Of a stretch of DNA of 21,340 nucleotides, positions 1 through 7,246 are shown one piece after another (the stretch's first letter is position 1; every line of letters begins with the position of its first letter). Source of the DNA: an uncultured Bacilli bacterium (GTDB taxonomy: Bacteria; Bacillota_I; Bacilli_A; RF39; UBA660); contig CALVRF010000014.1 of NCBI GenBank assembly GCA_944358495.1, forward strand, positions 1 to 21,340. The letters run 5' to 3'. The notes under the pieces are model-generated. The model saw only the letters and a list, made by a program, of their open reading frames with translations. It did no database searches and was not told the DNA's origin. The position numbers were made by a program, and so were the translations under genes.

Positions 1-201
1 TATGACTACAAACAAGGTTTACCTTTGTTTGTTATCCACATTATAAATCGGTATCATTTTAACTAATGTTTAACACTCCATATCAATTATATGCATATTT
101 AAAATGGAAAAGAACTAGTTTAATTAATTTCTAGTTCTACTTCTTTCTACAAATTTTGTAGTTTCAATTGTCTTATGTTATAACACAAACCATACTAAAA
201 C
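1..201. other. Non-coding left edge with inverted repeats
   Basis: No open frame with coding character is visible here. The stretch is very AT-rich and holds three inverted repeats. The first is an imperfect one around 8-32 (ACAAACAAGG / CCTTTGTTTGT). The second has perfect 8-bp arms, AGAACTAG at 111-118 and CTAGTTCT at 131-138. The third is a 15-nt palindrome at 147-161 (CTACAAA t TTTGTAG). None is followed by a clean T-run, so I do not call them terminators. They could be weak terminators or operators of a gene outside the window. Confidence 0.4.
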
Positions 202-224
202 AAAAAAGCCGAAATCAATCAGCT
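202..224 (-). terminator. Rho-independent terminator of the dacF-to-ymfH operon
   Basis: Read on the minus strand, AGCTGA, a six-base loop and TCGGCT form a six-pair stem with one G-U pair. Six T residues follow at once. The stem overlaps the last codons and TGA stop of the upstream M16 gene, so transcription of the five-gene run probably ends here. Confidence 0.65.
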
Positions 225-1489
225 CTTCTCGTAATCGTTCTAGTATTATTAGTAAAATCTAAAGAATTAATAACTTTCAAACATTCTTCATAAGTTAAAC
301 TTTTATAAATATCATACATATCATAACAAACATTTCCATATTTTCTTACTTGATAGTCGATAGAATTATTAATACTATTCACGCTATCGGTCATTAAAAT
401 AACCGATTTAATCGTATTTTTTAAAATCAAATCAAAATCCTTTTCATCAAAAGTTTTATCATTAATATTCGCATATATTTTATCAAATACCTCTTTTACC
501 TCTAGTACTTCCGTATCAAAATCGATAAATAAATAATTATCTACACTATCCATCATATAGCGAATTGGCGAAATAATATTTTTATTTTCAAAACACGCCT
601 TATTAAACTTTGAAATAGATCCAAATTTAGCATCCAAATAAATATTAACATAAGTTAATGTCTTAAATAAATCTAAAGGACTATCATCTAGACAAACTTT
701 ATAGGCATTTTCTAAAATATTATTCGTAACATCTTTATATAAAATTTCTTCTTTCTTAAATACTGTCCTCGGCTCATCATAAGTCATCACTTTGATTTCA
801 TCCATTTTTTTATAGTCAAATTTAGCGTAATATTCCTTAACAAATTTTATAACCTCATCCGGCTTAACATTGCCAGTAATCGTTAATACCATATTTGATG
901 GATGATAAAAAGTATTATAACTATCGTATAAAATTTCTGGAGTTATTTTTTTTATGCTCTCAGGATAACCTGCTACTGGATAACGATAAGGTATTTTATG
1001 AAAAGTATTTAATAAAGTTGCATAATAACTAGCTTCTCCCGGATTATCAAACCCTGCTTTAATCTCTTGGTCGATAATACCTTTCTCCTTTTCGACATTT
1101 TCCTTAGTATAATAAGGCTTAGTTACCAAATCTAATAAATAACCTAAGTTTTCATAAAACTTATTTGGTGCCATAAAATAATAACTTGTGACATGGGCTG
1201 TTGTATAAGCATTACTCATAGCCCCATTATTTTGAAACAAACTCATCGTATCGGTTCCATCTTCTTTTGCAAACATTTTATGCTCTAAAAAATGAGCTGT
1301 CCCTGCCGGTATCTTCACATATTCATCTTTTAAAGGTGGTTTGAATTCTAATGTTCTAGCTCCATATAAAGTCGTTATTTTTGCATAAGCCTCATGCCTA
1401 TCTAACGGTGCAATAAAAACTCTAAGACCATTATCTAAAACTTCTTCATAAACATCTAAATCTAAATGACTATAAGTTTTCTTTTCCAC
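215..1489 (-). CDS. ymfH: M16 family zinc peptidase, YmfH-like
   Basis: A 424-residue member of the insulinase/pitrilysin (M16) family. The inverted zinc motif HFLEH lies at residues 66-70, and a downstream EKEKGIIDQEI stretch near 133-143 supplies the probable third zinc ligand. The flanking 'FLEHKMFAKEDG' and 'YHPSNMVLTITGNV' segments are typical of B. subtilis YmfH. I chose the GTG start at 1489 because AAGGAGGT sits seven bases upstream. An ATG farther upstream (1555) has no such site and would add 22 basic residues deep inside the neighbouring gene. The gene overlaps the 3' end of the YmfF-like gene by 20 nt, suggesting translational coupling. In B. subtilis ymfF and ymfH have been linked to 5-aminopentanol modification of EF-P; that role is only inferred here. 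Confidence 0.85.
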   Translation of the reverse strand: MEKKTYSHLDLDVYEEVLDNGLRVFIAPLDRHEAYAKITTLYGARTLEFKPPLKDEYVKIPAGTAHFLEHKMFAKEDGTDTMSLFQNNGAMSNAYTTAHVTSYYFMAPNKFYENLGYLLDLVTKPYYTKENVEKEKGIIDQEIKAGFDNPGEASYYATLLNTFHKIPYRYPVAGYPESIKKITPEILYDSYNTFYHPSNMVLTITGNVKPDEVIKFVKEYYAKFDYKKMDEIKVMTYDEPRTVFKKEEILYKDVTNNILENAYKVCLDDSPLDLFKTLTYVNIYLDAKFGSISKFNKACFENKNIISPIRYMMDSVDNYLFIDFDTEVLEVKEVFDKIYANINDKTFDEKDFDLILKNTIKSVILMTDSVNSINNSIDYQVRKYGNVCYDMYDIYKSLTYEECLKVINSLDFTNNTRTITRRAD

Positions 1490-2738
1490 TCGCCTTACCT
1501 CCTTCAAGTAAATAAATCGTATCGATATGGACCTTTTTAGCAATTTGCTTAACATCGTCTACTGTTACTTTTTCCATATTCTCTCGGCGCTTTTGCACCG
1601 TATCTGTTCCCGCCAAAACTTGCGAAATAACATTTTCAGAAATTGAAATTTGCTTATCTTCGATATCCGTAAGGGCATTATTATATAAATCTTTAACTTC
1701 CTTTAATTCATCTTCAGTTACATCAGTACTCATTCTAGCAATTTCTTCTTTAATTAATTTTAAAGCTTTTTCATAGTCACCAGCATCAATTCCTGAAAAA
1801 ATAAATGATATACCAAACGGCATTCTTCTATTCGCATAAACGTAATAACATAATGAATTCTTTTCCCTAACCACCTTATTTAATTTGGAATTCCAGCCAC
1901 CACCTAAAATATTGTTATAAGCTAAAGAAACATATTTATGCTCAAACTCAGTCAAATCTGTAAAACGAAGACCAATAGCTAATTTACTTTGCGAAGTATC
2001 CGCCTTTTCCTTAATCTCTCTTTCTTTTCTAGCCTTTTGAACAATAAACCTACTTTGATGGCTCTCTTTAAAATTACCTTTAACTAGTTTACCAATAATG
2101 GCTTTCATTTCCTCTTCATCAAAATCACCTGTAACAAAAATATCTAAAGAATTATCAGTAAATAAAGTTAAATAATAATTATATAAATCCTTAGCTGTCA
2201 TTTTCTCGGCAAATTCGGCACACTCTAAAGCATTAAATTCCTCAAACGGAAATACTTCCATTTCTTCCCAAACTCGCTCTCTAGTATAACGGTCTGGATT
2301 ATCTTTAATACTACGCATATCATTAACATATTCGTGCTGGCAAATATCAAAAACTTTTTGATTAAATTCCCCATTATTCGCATAAGGATTCCAAATATAA
2401 TCAAAAATAAACTTTAAAGTTTTCGCATTCATGCCCTTTTCAGTATATTTTTCACTCGCAAAAGTACTATCTAAATATAATGATTGGTCTAGCCCTGACC
2501 TCGTATAACCAATTTTCACGCTTGGATCATACACTTCCATACTAGCTCTACATAAATCATCTAAATTATGGTATCTATTAGTAGCATACATCAAAACATT
2601 TTTCAAAAGTGTAGAATAAACCTCATCTTTAGGGGTAATTTCCTTGCGAAAGTTTAATGATATTGTAATCGTCTTAAATTTCTTTGTTTTAATAAAATAC
2701 AAATTATAATTTCCCATTTCATATTTAACATAATCCAC
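1470..2738 (-). CDS. ymfF: M16-like protein without zinc motif, YmfF-like
   Basis: A 422-residue M16-fold protein that lacks an HxxEH motif, so it is probably the non-catalytic partner of the zinc-bearing protein encoded just downstream. Paired active and inactive M16 subunits are well known in this family. The C-terminal half keeps the family's 'GGGWNSKLNKVVREKNSLCYY' type segment (about residues 280-300), which in M16 partners carries the Arg/Tyr substrate-binding pair. The start is GTG at 2738, preceded by GAGGTGAT with a short spacer. It lies 35 nt after deoD and overlaps the next gene, so the five genes read as one unit. Assignment to YmfF rather than another M16 B-type subunit rests on the partner and gene order. 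Confidence 0.8.
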   Translation of the reverse strand: MDYVKYEMGNYNLYFIKTKKFKTITISLNFRKEITPKDEVYSTLLKNVLMYATNRYHNLDDLCRASMEVYDPSVKIGYTRSGLDQSLYLDSTFASEKYTEKGMNAKTLKFIFDYIWNPYANNGEFNQKVFDICQHEYVNDMRSIKDNPDRYTRERVWEEMEVFPFEEFNALECAEFAEKMTAKDLYNYYLTLFTDNSLDIFVTGDFDEEEMKAIIGKLVKGNFKESHQSRFIVQKARKEREIKEKADTSQSKLAIGLRFTDLTEFEHKYVSLAYNNILGGGWNSKLNKVVREKNSLCYYVYANRRMPFGISFIFSGIDAGDYEKALKLIKEEIARMSTDVTEDELKEVKDLYNNALTDIEDKQISISENVISQVLAGTDTVQKRRENMEKVTVDDVKQIAKKVHIDTIYLLEGGKASGKENL

Positions 2739-2773
2739 TTATATCACCTCGATTTTATTATGTCCCTTTTTTC

Positions 2774-3478
2774 TTATTTTATGGCTTCTAAAGCTAATTC
2801 AATCATTTTTGTTAAAGCCTTTTCTCTATCCATAGAACTAGCTATCCCTTTGTACTTAGAATCAGTAACCGTAAATAAACAGCTAGCATCTTTACCAAGT
2901 ATTTTTGCTACATAAAGCAAAGCAAAACCTTCCATTTCCGTAGCTATCAAATCATTAGGTAATTTTTCTAAATATTTTAAACTATCTGCCATATAAGCTT
3001 CAAAAGCTTCTGTACAATTAGTCTTTCCAACAACCAAATTAATATCTTTTTCTTTAGCCTGATTAATAATTTTTTCATTTAATGCTAAAGAAGATTTTAC
3101 TTGATGACAATCCTCATTATTTAAAGCTAAAGCAAAATTACTCATACTATAAATTTCTTTTGCTAAAATAACATCAAATAAATTTAAGTTTTCATCATAA
3201 GCTCCAGCTGACCCAATTCGAATAATTTCCTTTACATCGTAAAATTTAAAAAGTTCATAGGCATATATTCCCATACTAGGTATGCCCATACCTGAGGCCA
3301 TAACCGTAATCTCTGTTCCCTTATATGTTCCGGTATATGCTAACATGCCTCTTACTTTATTTACTAACTTATAATCATCTAAATAAGTCTCTGCAATAAA
3401 TTTGGCTCTAAGCGGGTCTCCCGGCATTAAAACCTTACTTGCAATTTCTTCTCTTTTAGCTTCGTTATGAATTGTCAT
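2774..3478 (-). CDS. deoD: Purine-nucleoside phosphorylase (DeoD type)
   Basis: A 234-residue cytosolic enzyme, full length for the hexameric DeoD/PNP-II family. It cleaves purine (deoxy)ribonucleosides with phosphate to free base plus (deoxy)ribose-1-phosphate in nucleoside salvage. Visible motifs are the N-terminal MPGDPLRAKFIAE phosphate/ribose loop (residues 18-30), the RIGSAGAY segment near 87-94, ATEMEGFALL near 180-189 (nucleoside-binding Met/Glu), and TVTDSKY near 203-209 with the catalytic Asp position. The ATG at 3478 directly abuts the TAG stop of yqeG. In B. subtilis a different purine phosphorylase gene (pupG) neighbours dacF, so the PNP-dacF pairing here echoes a known arrangement. 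Confidence 0.92.
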   Translation of the reverse strand: MTIHNEAKREEIASKVLMPGDPLRAKFIAETYLDDYKLVNKVRGMLAYTGTYKGTEITVMASGMGIPSMGIYAYELFKFYDVKEIIRIGSAGAYDENLNLFDVILAKEIYSMSNFALALNNEDCHQVKSSLALNEKIINQAKEKDINLVVGKTNCTEAFEAYMADSLKYLEKLPNDLIATEMEGFALLYVAKILGKDASCLFTVTDSKYKGIASSMDREKALTKMIELALEAIK

Positions 3479-4069
3479 CTAATCACTCCTCGTATAATAA
3501 TCATATCTTCTAAATACTTTATTTTTTGTTAATTTTTTTACCATTATATTTTGTAAAATTCGGCTGGTCCCTGTTTTAATATCATATCTATCACTAACTG
3601 GCTCAACTAAAATACTATAAATACCATATTCATTGGCCCCTTTAACATCCGTCAGCATTTGATCGCCAATCATTGCCGTATTTTCTTTAACCGCATCTAA
3701 AGTCACTAAAGCCCTAGTAAAAGCTTTTTTATGGGGCTTATCAGCCTTAAACAAATACCCTGTTTCTAATTCTCGCGCTACCGGAATCACTCTCTCCTTA
3801 CTATTATTAGACAAAATACAAATATTAAAACCATGGCTTTCCAACCTTTTAAAAAACTTTTTAAGTTCCTCAGGCACAGTAATATCATTAACTGGCAAAA
3901 TGGTATTATCAATGTCAAATATTAAATTAGTCTTTTTTCGTTTCTTTAAAAAATCATAATCAATACTATAAATATCTTTGGCATACATTTTTGGAATTAC
4001 CAAACTAAAATCCTGCCCTTGCATTATTTTCCAAAAACATTTAAGCATTTCTACATTTTTATTAGCCAT
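3479..4069 (-). CDS. yqeG: YqeG family HAD-IIIA phosphatase
   Basis: A 196-residue HAD-superfamily protein. Motif I is FDIDNTI (nucleophile Asp52, acid/base Asp54), motif II is LSNNS (86-90), the motif III lysine lies in KADKPHKKAF (108-117), and motif IV is GDQMLTDVKGAN (135-146). This arrangement and length match YqeG, a conserved Firmicutes phosphatase of uncertain substrate. The start ATG is one base after the dacF-like stop (TAAGATG), with AGGAAG upstream, so the two genes are almost certainly cotranslated. In Bacillus yqeG usually sits beside yqeH and aroE; here it lies between dacF and deoD. The basic Tyr-rich tail (RRYDYYTRSD) lies outside the HAD fold. Confidence 0.9.
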   Translation of the reverse strand: MANKNVEMLKCFWKIMQGQDFSLVIPKMYAKDIYSIDYDFLKKRKKTNLIFDIDNTILPVNDITVPEELKKFFKRLESHGFNICILSNNSKERVIPVARELETGYLFKADKPHKKAFTRALVTLDAVKENTAMIGDQMLTDVKGANEYGIYSILVEPVSDRYDIKTGTSRILQNIMVKKLTKNKVFRRYDYYTRSD

Positions 4070-4070
4070 C

Positions 4071-5282
4071 TTACTTCCTCTTTCTTTTTTTCTTTCGCCT
4101 TTTTCTAAACTTGAACCCCAAAATAATTAAAATAATTCCAAGTAAAACACATAAAACAATCTCTTTGTGGTCTAAGATATATGCAAACACATCAAATGTT
4201 ACATCAGTTTCTAAAATAATAGGAATATTTCCAATATTCATATCATCATAATAAATTGCCAAAGTTCCTAACTTATCGCCTTTTTTATCTTGGTAACTAA
4301 CCGTATCAATACCATCATATTTATATGTTAAATCTTCCTTATTATAATTATTTGGTAAATACGCTATCATATCTTCAGCTGAATGAAAATCTATCTTATC
4401 TAAAGTTAAATATTTAGTATCTAAAGACCAAATTACCTCATCTTTATTTACAACTGTTTGATAATCATAATTTTCATCAAAATAATTATAAACCGTATAG
4501 GCATCCTCAATATTATGCATACCTTTCTTATCGTAAGGAGCGCCTAAGGTTACCAACAAAAATTCACTATCATCAAAACTCGCCAAACTAGCTAAACATA
4601 AACCTGCGCCATCAGTTGTTCCTGTTTTTCCCTCTAATACATATTCTGAAACCAAGCTATTATTATTAACTGTACTTCGCATTAGTAATCCATTAGACGT
4701 CTTATAACTCTTAGTAGTAATAATTTCCCGAAAATCAGCATTATCTAAGGCATATTTAAACATTTGCGCAACATCGGTTGCTGTCGAATAATTATTTTCA
4801 TCATCTAAACCAACTGCATTAGAAAAATGTGTACTTTGTAATTTCAATTCTTTAGCTTTATCATTCATCATTTGAATAAAATTATCCTCACTAGTTCCAA
4901 CTAGTCTCGTAAGCGCCTTTGCCGCATCCGCTCCTGATGGCAATAATAAGCCATAAAGCAAATCTCTATATGTTACTGTTTGGCCAGCCTTAAATCCAGC
5001 TGTTACTAAATTTTCTTCAATTAATCCAGCAAAGTCATCATCTATTAAAGTCACCTTTTCATCTAAGTTTTCAATGTTTTCTAAAGTAACAATAGCCGTC
5101 ATTATTTTGGTTAAGCTCGCAATTTCAACCTTTTCATCAGCATCTTTTGTATATAAAACTTCATTATCATCTAAATTTAAAAAATAAGCGTTTTCTGATT
5201 GAATATCTAACTCTAAAGCATCTACTTTTACCATAAAGATAAAAGAGATAAAAACTAAAACTATAAATAATTTTTGTTTCAT
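4071..5282 (-). CDS. dacF: D-alanyl-D-alanine carboxypeptidase (peptidase S11, DacF/DacA-like)
   Basis: A 403-residue penicillin-binding protein that would trim the terminal D-Ala of peptidoglycan stem peptides outside the membrane. Residues 1-22 form a signal peptide. The catalytic SxxK is Ser56-Leu-Thr-Lys59, the second motif is Ser116-Gly-Ala-Asp (family consensus SGN), and KTG is at 219-221. The segment after about residue 290 corresponds to the S11 C-terminal domain. It is followed by a membrane helix (about 373-391) and a strongly basic tail, which anchors the protein by a C-terminal helix rather than the usual amphipathic helix. It is first in the operon, with an extended -10 upstream. 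DacF and DacA are hard to separate by sequence alone; the symbol reflects the neighbouring purine phosphorylase and the sporulation genes in the window. Confidence 0.85.
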   Translation of the reverse strand: MKQKLFIVLVFISFIFMVKVDALELDIQSENAYFLNLDDNEVLYTKDADEKVEIASLTKIMTAIVTLENIENLDEKVTLIDDDFAGLIEENLVTAGFKAGQTVTYRDLLYGLLLPSGADAAKALTRLVGTSEDNFIQMMNDKAKELKLQSTHFSNAVGLDDENNYSTATDVAQMFKYALDNADFREIITTKSYKTSNGLLMRSTVNNNSLVSEYVLEGKTGTTDGAGLCLASLASFDDSEFLLVTLGAPYDKKGMHNIEDAYTVYNYFDENYDYQTVVNKDEVIWSLDTKYLTLDKIDFHSAEDMIAYLPNNYNKEDLTYKYDGIDTVSYQDKKGDKLGTLAIYYDDMNIGNIPIILETDVTFDVFAYILDHKEIVLCVLLGIILIILGFKFRKRRKKKRKRK

Positions 5283-5305
5283 ATTTTCTCCTTACCTATA
5301 TTTTA

Positions 5306-5314
5306 AGTATAGCA
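5306..5314 (-). promoter_or_regulatory. Extended -10 promoter of the dacF operon
   Basis: On the minus strand this reads TGCTATACT, an extended -10 element (TGn plus TATACT), about 24 bases before the dacF start codon. The hexamer 17 bases upstream (TATAAA) is a poor -35, which extended -10 promoters tolerate. Confidence 0.45.
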
Positions 5315-5354
5315 TAACTAAAAATTATTTTATAGTTTTTTAGCAAAATAATTA

Positions 5355-6254
5355 TTAATTAATGGTTTGTAATCCATAAGTTGTTGTAAAGACCCTATAA
5401 TCACTGCAATACTCTAAAACAAACTTATTTTCTTTCCGGCATATAATAACTCCGACTGTTTTATCATTAAATGGTTCTTTTATGTGTCTATCGACATAAT
5501 TTATATACTTACTAACTTGTCCAATATATTCAGCTTTCATCTCCGCTACTTTTAACTCAACAACTACAAAACAATTAAATTTATAATTAAAAAGTAAAAA
5601 ATCTATATAGTTATATCTATCACCAATTTTTATTTTTACTTCATTTCCAATATAAGCAAAGCCAATTCCCAGTTCCTTTAAAAAATCATCCATATTTTCA
5701 AGTATTAATTGATGAAACATATATTCATTTACTTCTTCTATTTCCATATCAGTTTTAATCACTATTGGATTTTTTATTAAAGTATTTATTTTGGGTTCCT
5801 CTAATTCTTCTTTATACCCTATCCTTTCATACTCTTTTGATTTGATTCTTTCACGCAGTTCCCTTACTGATAAGTTTTGAACTATAGACATTTTTTGATA
5901 ATAAAGTCTTACTGAATCATCAGAAATCATTATTAATTCTTGATAATGACTCCAACTTAATTCGCTCGACACTGTCGAGCGTTTTCTATAAATTAAATAA
6001 AATTGTCGCATTTTGCGCAAACTCGAAACAGTATATCCTTTACCAAGTTCCCTAGTTAACTCCTCTGAATACTCTTTAATTAATTTATTACCATACTTGG
6101 CCCTTTTCTCTCCGCCTTGAGCTTCCACTATTAATCTTCCTACTTCATAATAAGCATTTAAATCACTTTTATTTTTTGAATAATCTTTTGCTCTTTTATA
6201 AATTTCATTTTTAACTAACGTATCCTTAATTTCCTTATAATAATTAATATTCAT
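5355..6254 (-). CDS. DUF1016 (YhcG-type) PD-(D/E)XK nuclease-like protein, copy 2
   Basis: About 299 residues. The N-terminal part (about 1-150) matches the DUF1016 N domain: YYEVGRLIVEAQGGEKRAKYGNKLI, the MRQFYLIYRK helix, LSWSHYQELI and SVRELRERIKSKEYER. The C-terminal part carries the nuclease core: a Glu in the ENMDDFLKELG helix, IDFLLFNYKFNCFVVVELK with Asp...Glu-x-Lys, then KAEYIGQVSKYINYVD. YhcG relatives are often found inside restriction-modification or other defence loci, but their substrate is not established. This gene lies immediately downstream of a very similar copy and starts within its end, about 11 nt overlap at ATG 6254, with AAAGGAAG just before it. The two differ mainly in residues about 78-130 and at the C-terminus. 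Confidence 0.85.
   Translation of the reverse strand: MNINYYKEIKDTLVKNEIYKRAKDYSKNKSDLNAYYEVGRLIVEAQGGEKRAKYGNKLIKEYSEELTRELGKGYTVSSLRKMRQFYLIYRKRSTVSSELSWSHYQELIMISDDSVRLYYQKMSIVQNLSVRELRERIKSKEYERIGYKEELEEPKINTLIKNPIVIKTDMEIEEVNEYMFHQLILENMDDFLKELGIGFAYIGNEVKIKIGDRYNYIDFLLFNYKFNCFVVVELKVAEMKAEYIGQVSKYINYVDRHIKEPFNDKTVGVIICRKENKFVLEYCSDYRVFTTTYGLQTIN
5963..5981. repeat. Perfect 19-nt palindrome inside DUF1016 copy 2
   Basis: Plus strand CGCTCGACA c TGTCGAGCG: two perfect 9-bp arms round one central base, within the coding sequence just before the LSWSHY codons. The upstream paralog has a different perfect palindrome at the same place. Confidence 0.9.
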
Positions 6255-7149
6255 CACTTCCTTTCAATTCATAAGTTGTAGTAAAAATCTTAGGGTTTGT
6301 ACAATACTCTAAAACAAACTTATTTTCTTTCTGACATATAATAACTCCGACCGTTTTATCATTAAATGGTTCTTTTATGTGTCTATCAACATAATTTATA
6401 TATTTCGTAACTTGTCCAATATATTCAGCTTTCATCTCTGCCATCTTAAGTTCTACCACTATATAACAATTAAACTTAACATTAAAAAGTAAAAAATCTA
6501 TATAGTTATATCTATCACCTATTTTTATTTTTACTTCATGACCAGCATACATAAATCCCACACCTAGCTCTTTTAAAAAGTCATCCATATTTTCAAGTAT
6601 TAGTTGATGTAGCATATATTCATTTACTTCTTCTACTTCCATATCAGTTTTAATTACTATTGGATTTTTTATTAAAGTATTTATTTTAGGTTCTTCTAGT
6701 TCTTCTTTATAATCTATCCTTTCATACTCTTTTGATTTAATTCGTTCACGTAATTCCCTTACTGATAAGTTTTGTACAACAATCAGCCGAACATAAAAAT
6801 CAAAAGCTCTGTCATTCTTCACGGATAATAAATATCTATAATGACTCCAACTTAATTGGTCGCACATTGTGCGACCTTTCCTAATTTTCAAATAAAACTG
6901 TCGCATATTTTTAAGATTGGTAACATTATATCCCCTACCCAATTCCTTAGTTAACTTCTCTGAATACTCTTTAATTAATTTATTACCATACTTGGCCCTT
7001 TTCTCTCCGCCTTGAGCTTCCACTATTAATCTTCCTACTTCATAATAAGCATTTAAATCACTTTTATTTTTTGAATAATCTTTTGCTCTTTTATAAATTT
7101 CATTTTTAACTAACGTATCCCTAATTTTCTTATAATAATTAATATCCAC
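6244..7149 (-). CDS. DUF1016 (YhcG-type) PD-(D/E)XK nuclease-like protein, copy 1
   Basis: About 301 residues and a close paralog of the gene downstream. The first 70 residues are almost identical, residues about 78-130 differ strongly (for example KGRTMCDQLSWSHYRYLLSV against KRSTVSSELSWSHYQELIMI), and the nuclease half is nearly identical again. Core features are IDFLLFNVKFNCYIVVELK, KAEYIGQVTKYINYVD and a conserved EEVNEYM..LILENMDDFLKELG helix. Two adjacent GTG codons (7152 and 7149) could start the protein, and AAAGGAG overlaps the first. I chose the second, but neither spacing is ideal. The gene sits just after the uvrA terminator, so the pair probably has its own, unrecognised, promoter. 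No methyltransferase or specificity subunit lies nearby. Confidence 0.85.
   Translation of the reverse strand: MDINYYKKIRDTLVKNEIYKRAKDYSKNKSDLNAYYEVGRLIVEAQGGEKRAKYGNKLIKEYSEKLTKELGRGYNVTNLKNMRQFYLKIRKGRTMCDQLSWSHYRYLLSVKNDRAFDFYVRLIVVQNLSVRELRERIKSKEYERIDYKEELEEPKINTLIKNPIVIKTDMEVEEVNEYMLHQLILENMDDFLKELGVGFMYAGHEVKIKIGDRYNYIDFLLFNVKFNCYIVVELKMAEMKAEYIGQVTKYINYVDRHIKEPFNDKTVGVIICQKENKFVLEYCTNPKIFTTTYELKGSDEY
6858..6876. repeat. Perfect 19-nt palindrome inside DUF1016 copy 1
   Basis: Plus strand GGTCGCACA t TGTGCGACC: two perfect 9-bp arms round one central base. It occupies the same codons as the palindrome in the downstream copy but differs from it at five of nine arm positions, each compensated in the other arm. 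Confidence 0.9.
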
Positions 7150-7216
7150 CACTCCTTTACTTCGCCCTCTATAAATATCATACGATTTTTTATATATAAA
7201 TTCCTTCTTAAAGCAT

Positions 7217-7244
7217 AAAAAAAGCTATAGATTTCTCTATAACT
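7217..7244 (-). terminator. Rho-independent terminator of uvrA
   Basis: On the minus strand AGTTATAGA, loop GAAA, and TCTATAGCT form a nine-pair stem with one G-U pair, followed directly by seven T residues. It begins three bases after the uvrA TAG stop. Confidence 0.9.
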
Positions 7245-7246
7245 TA

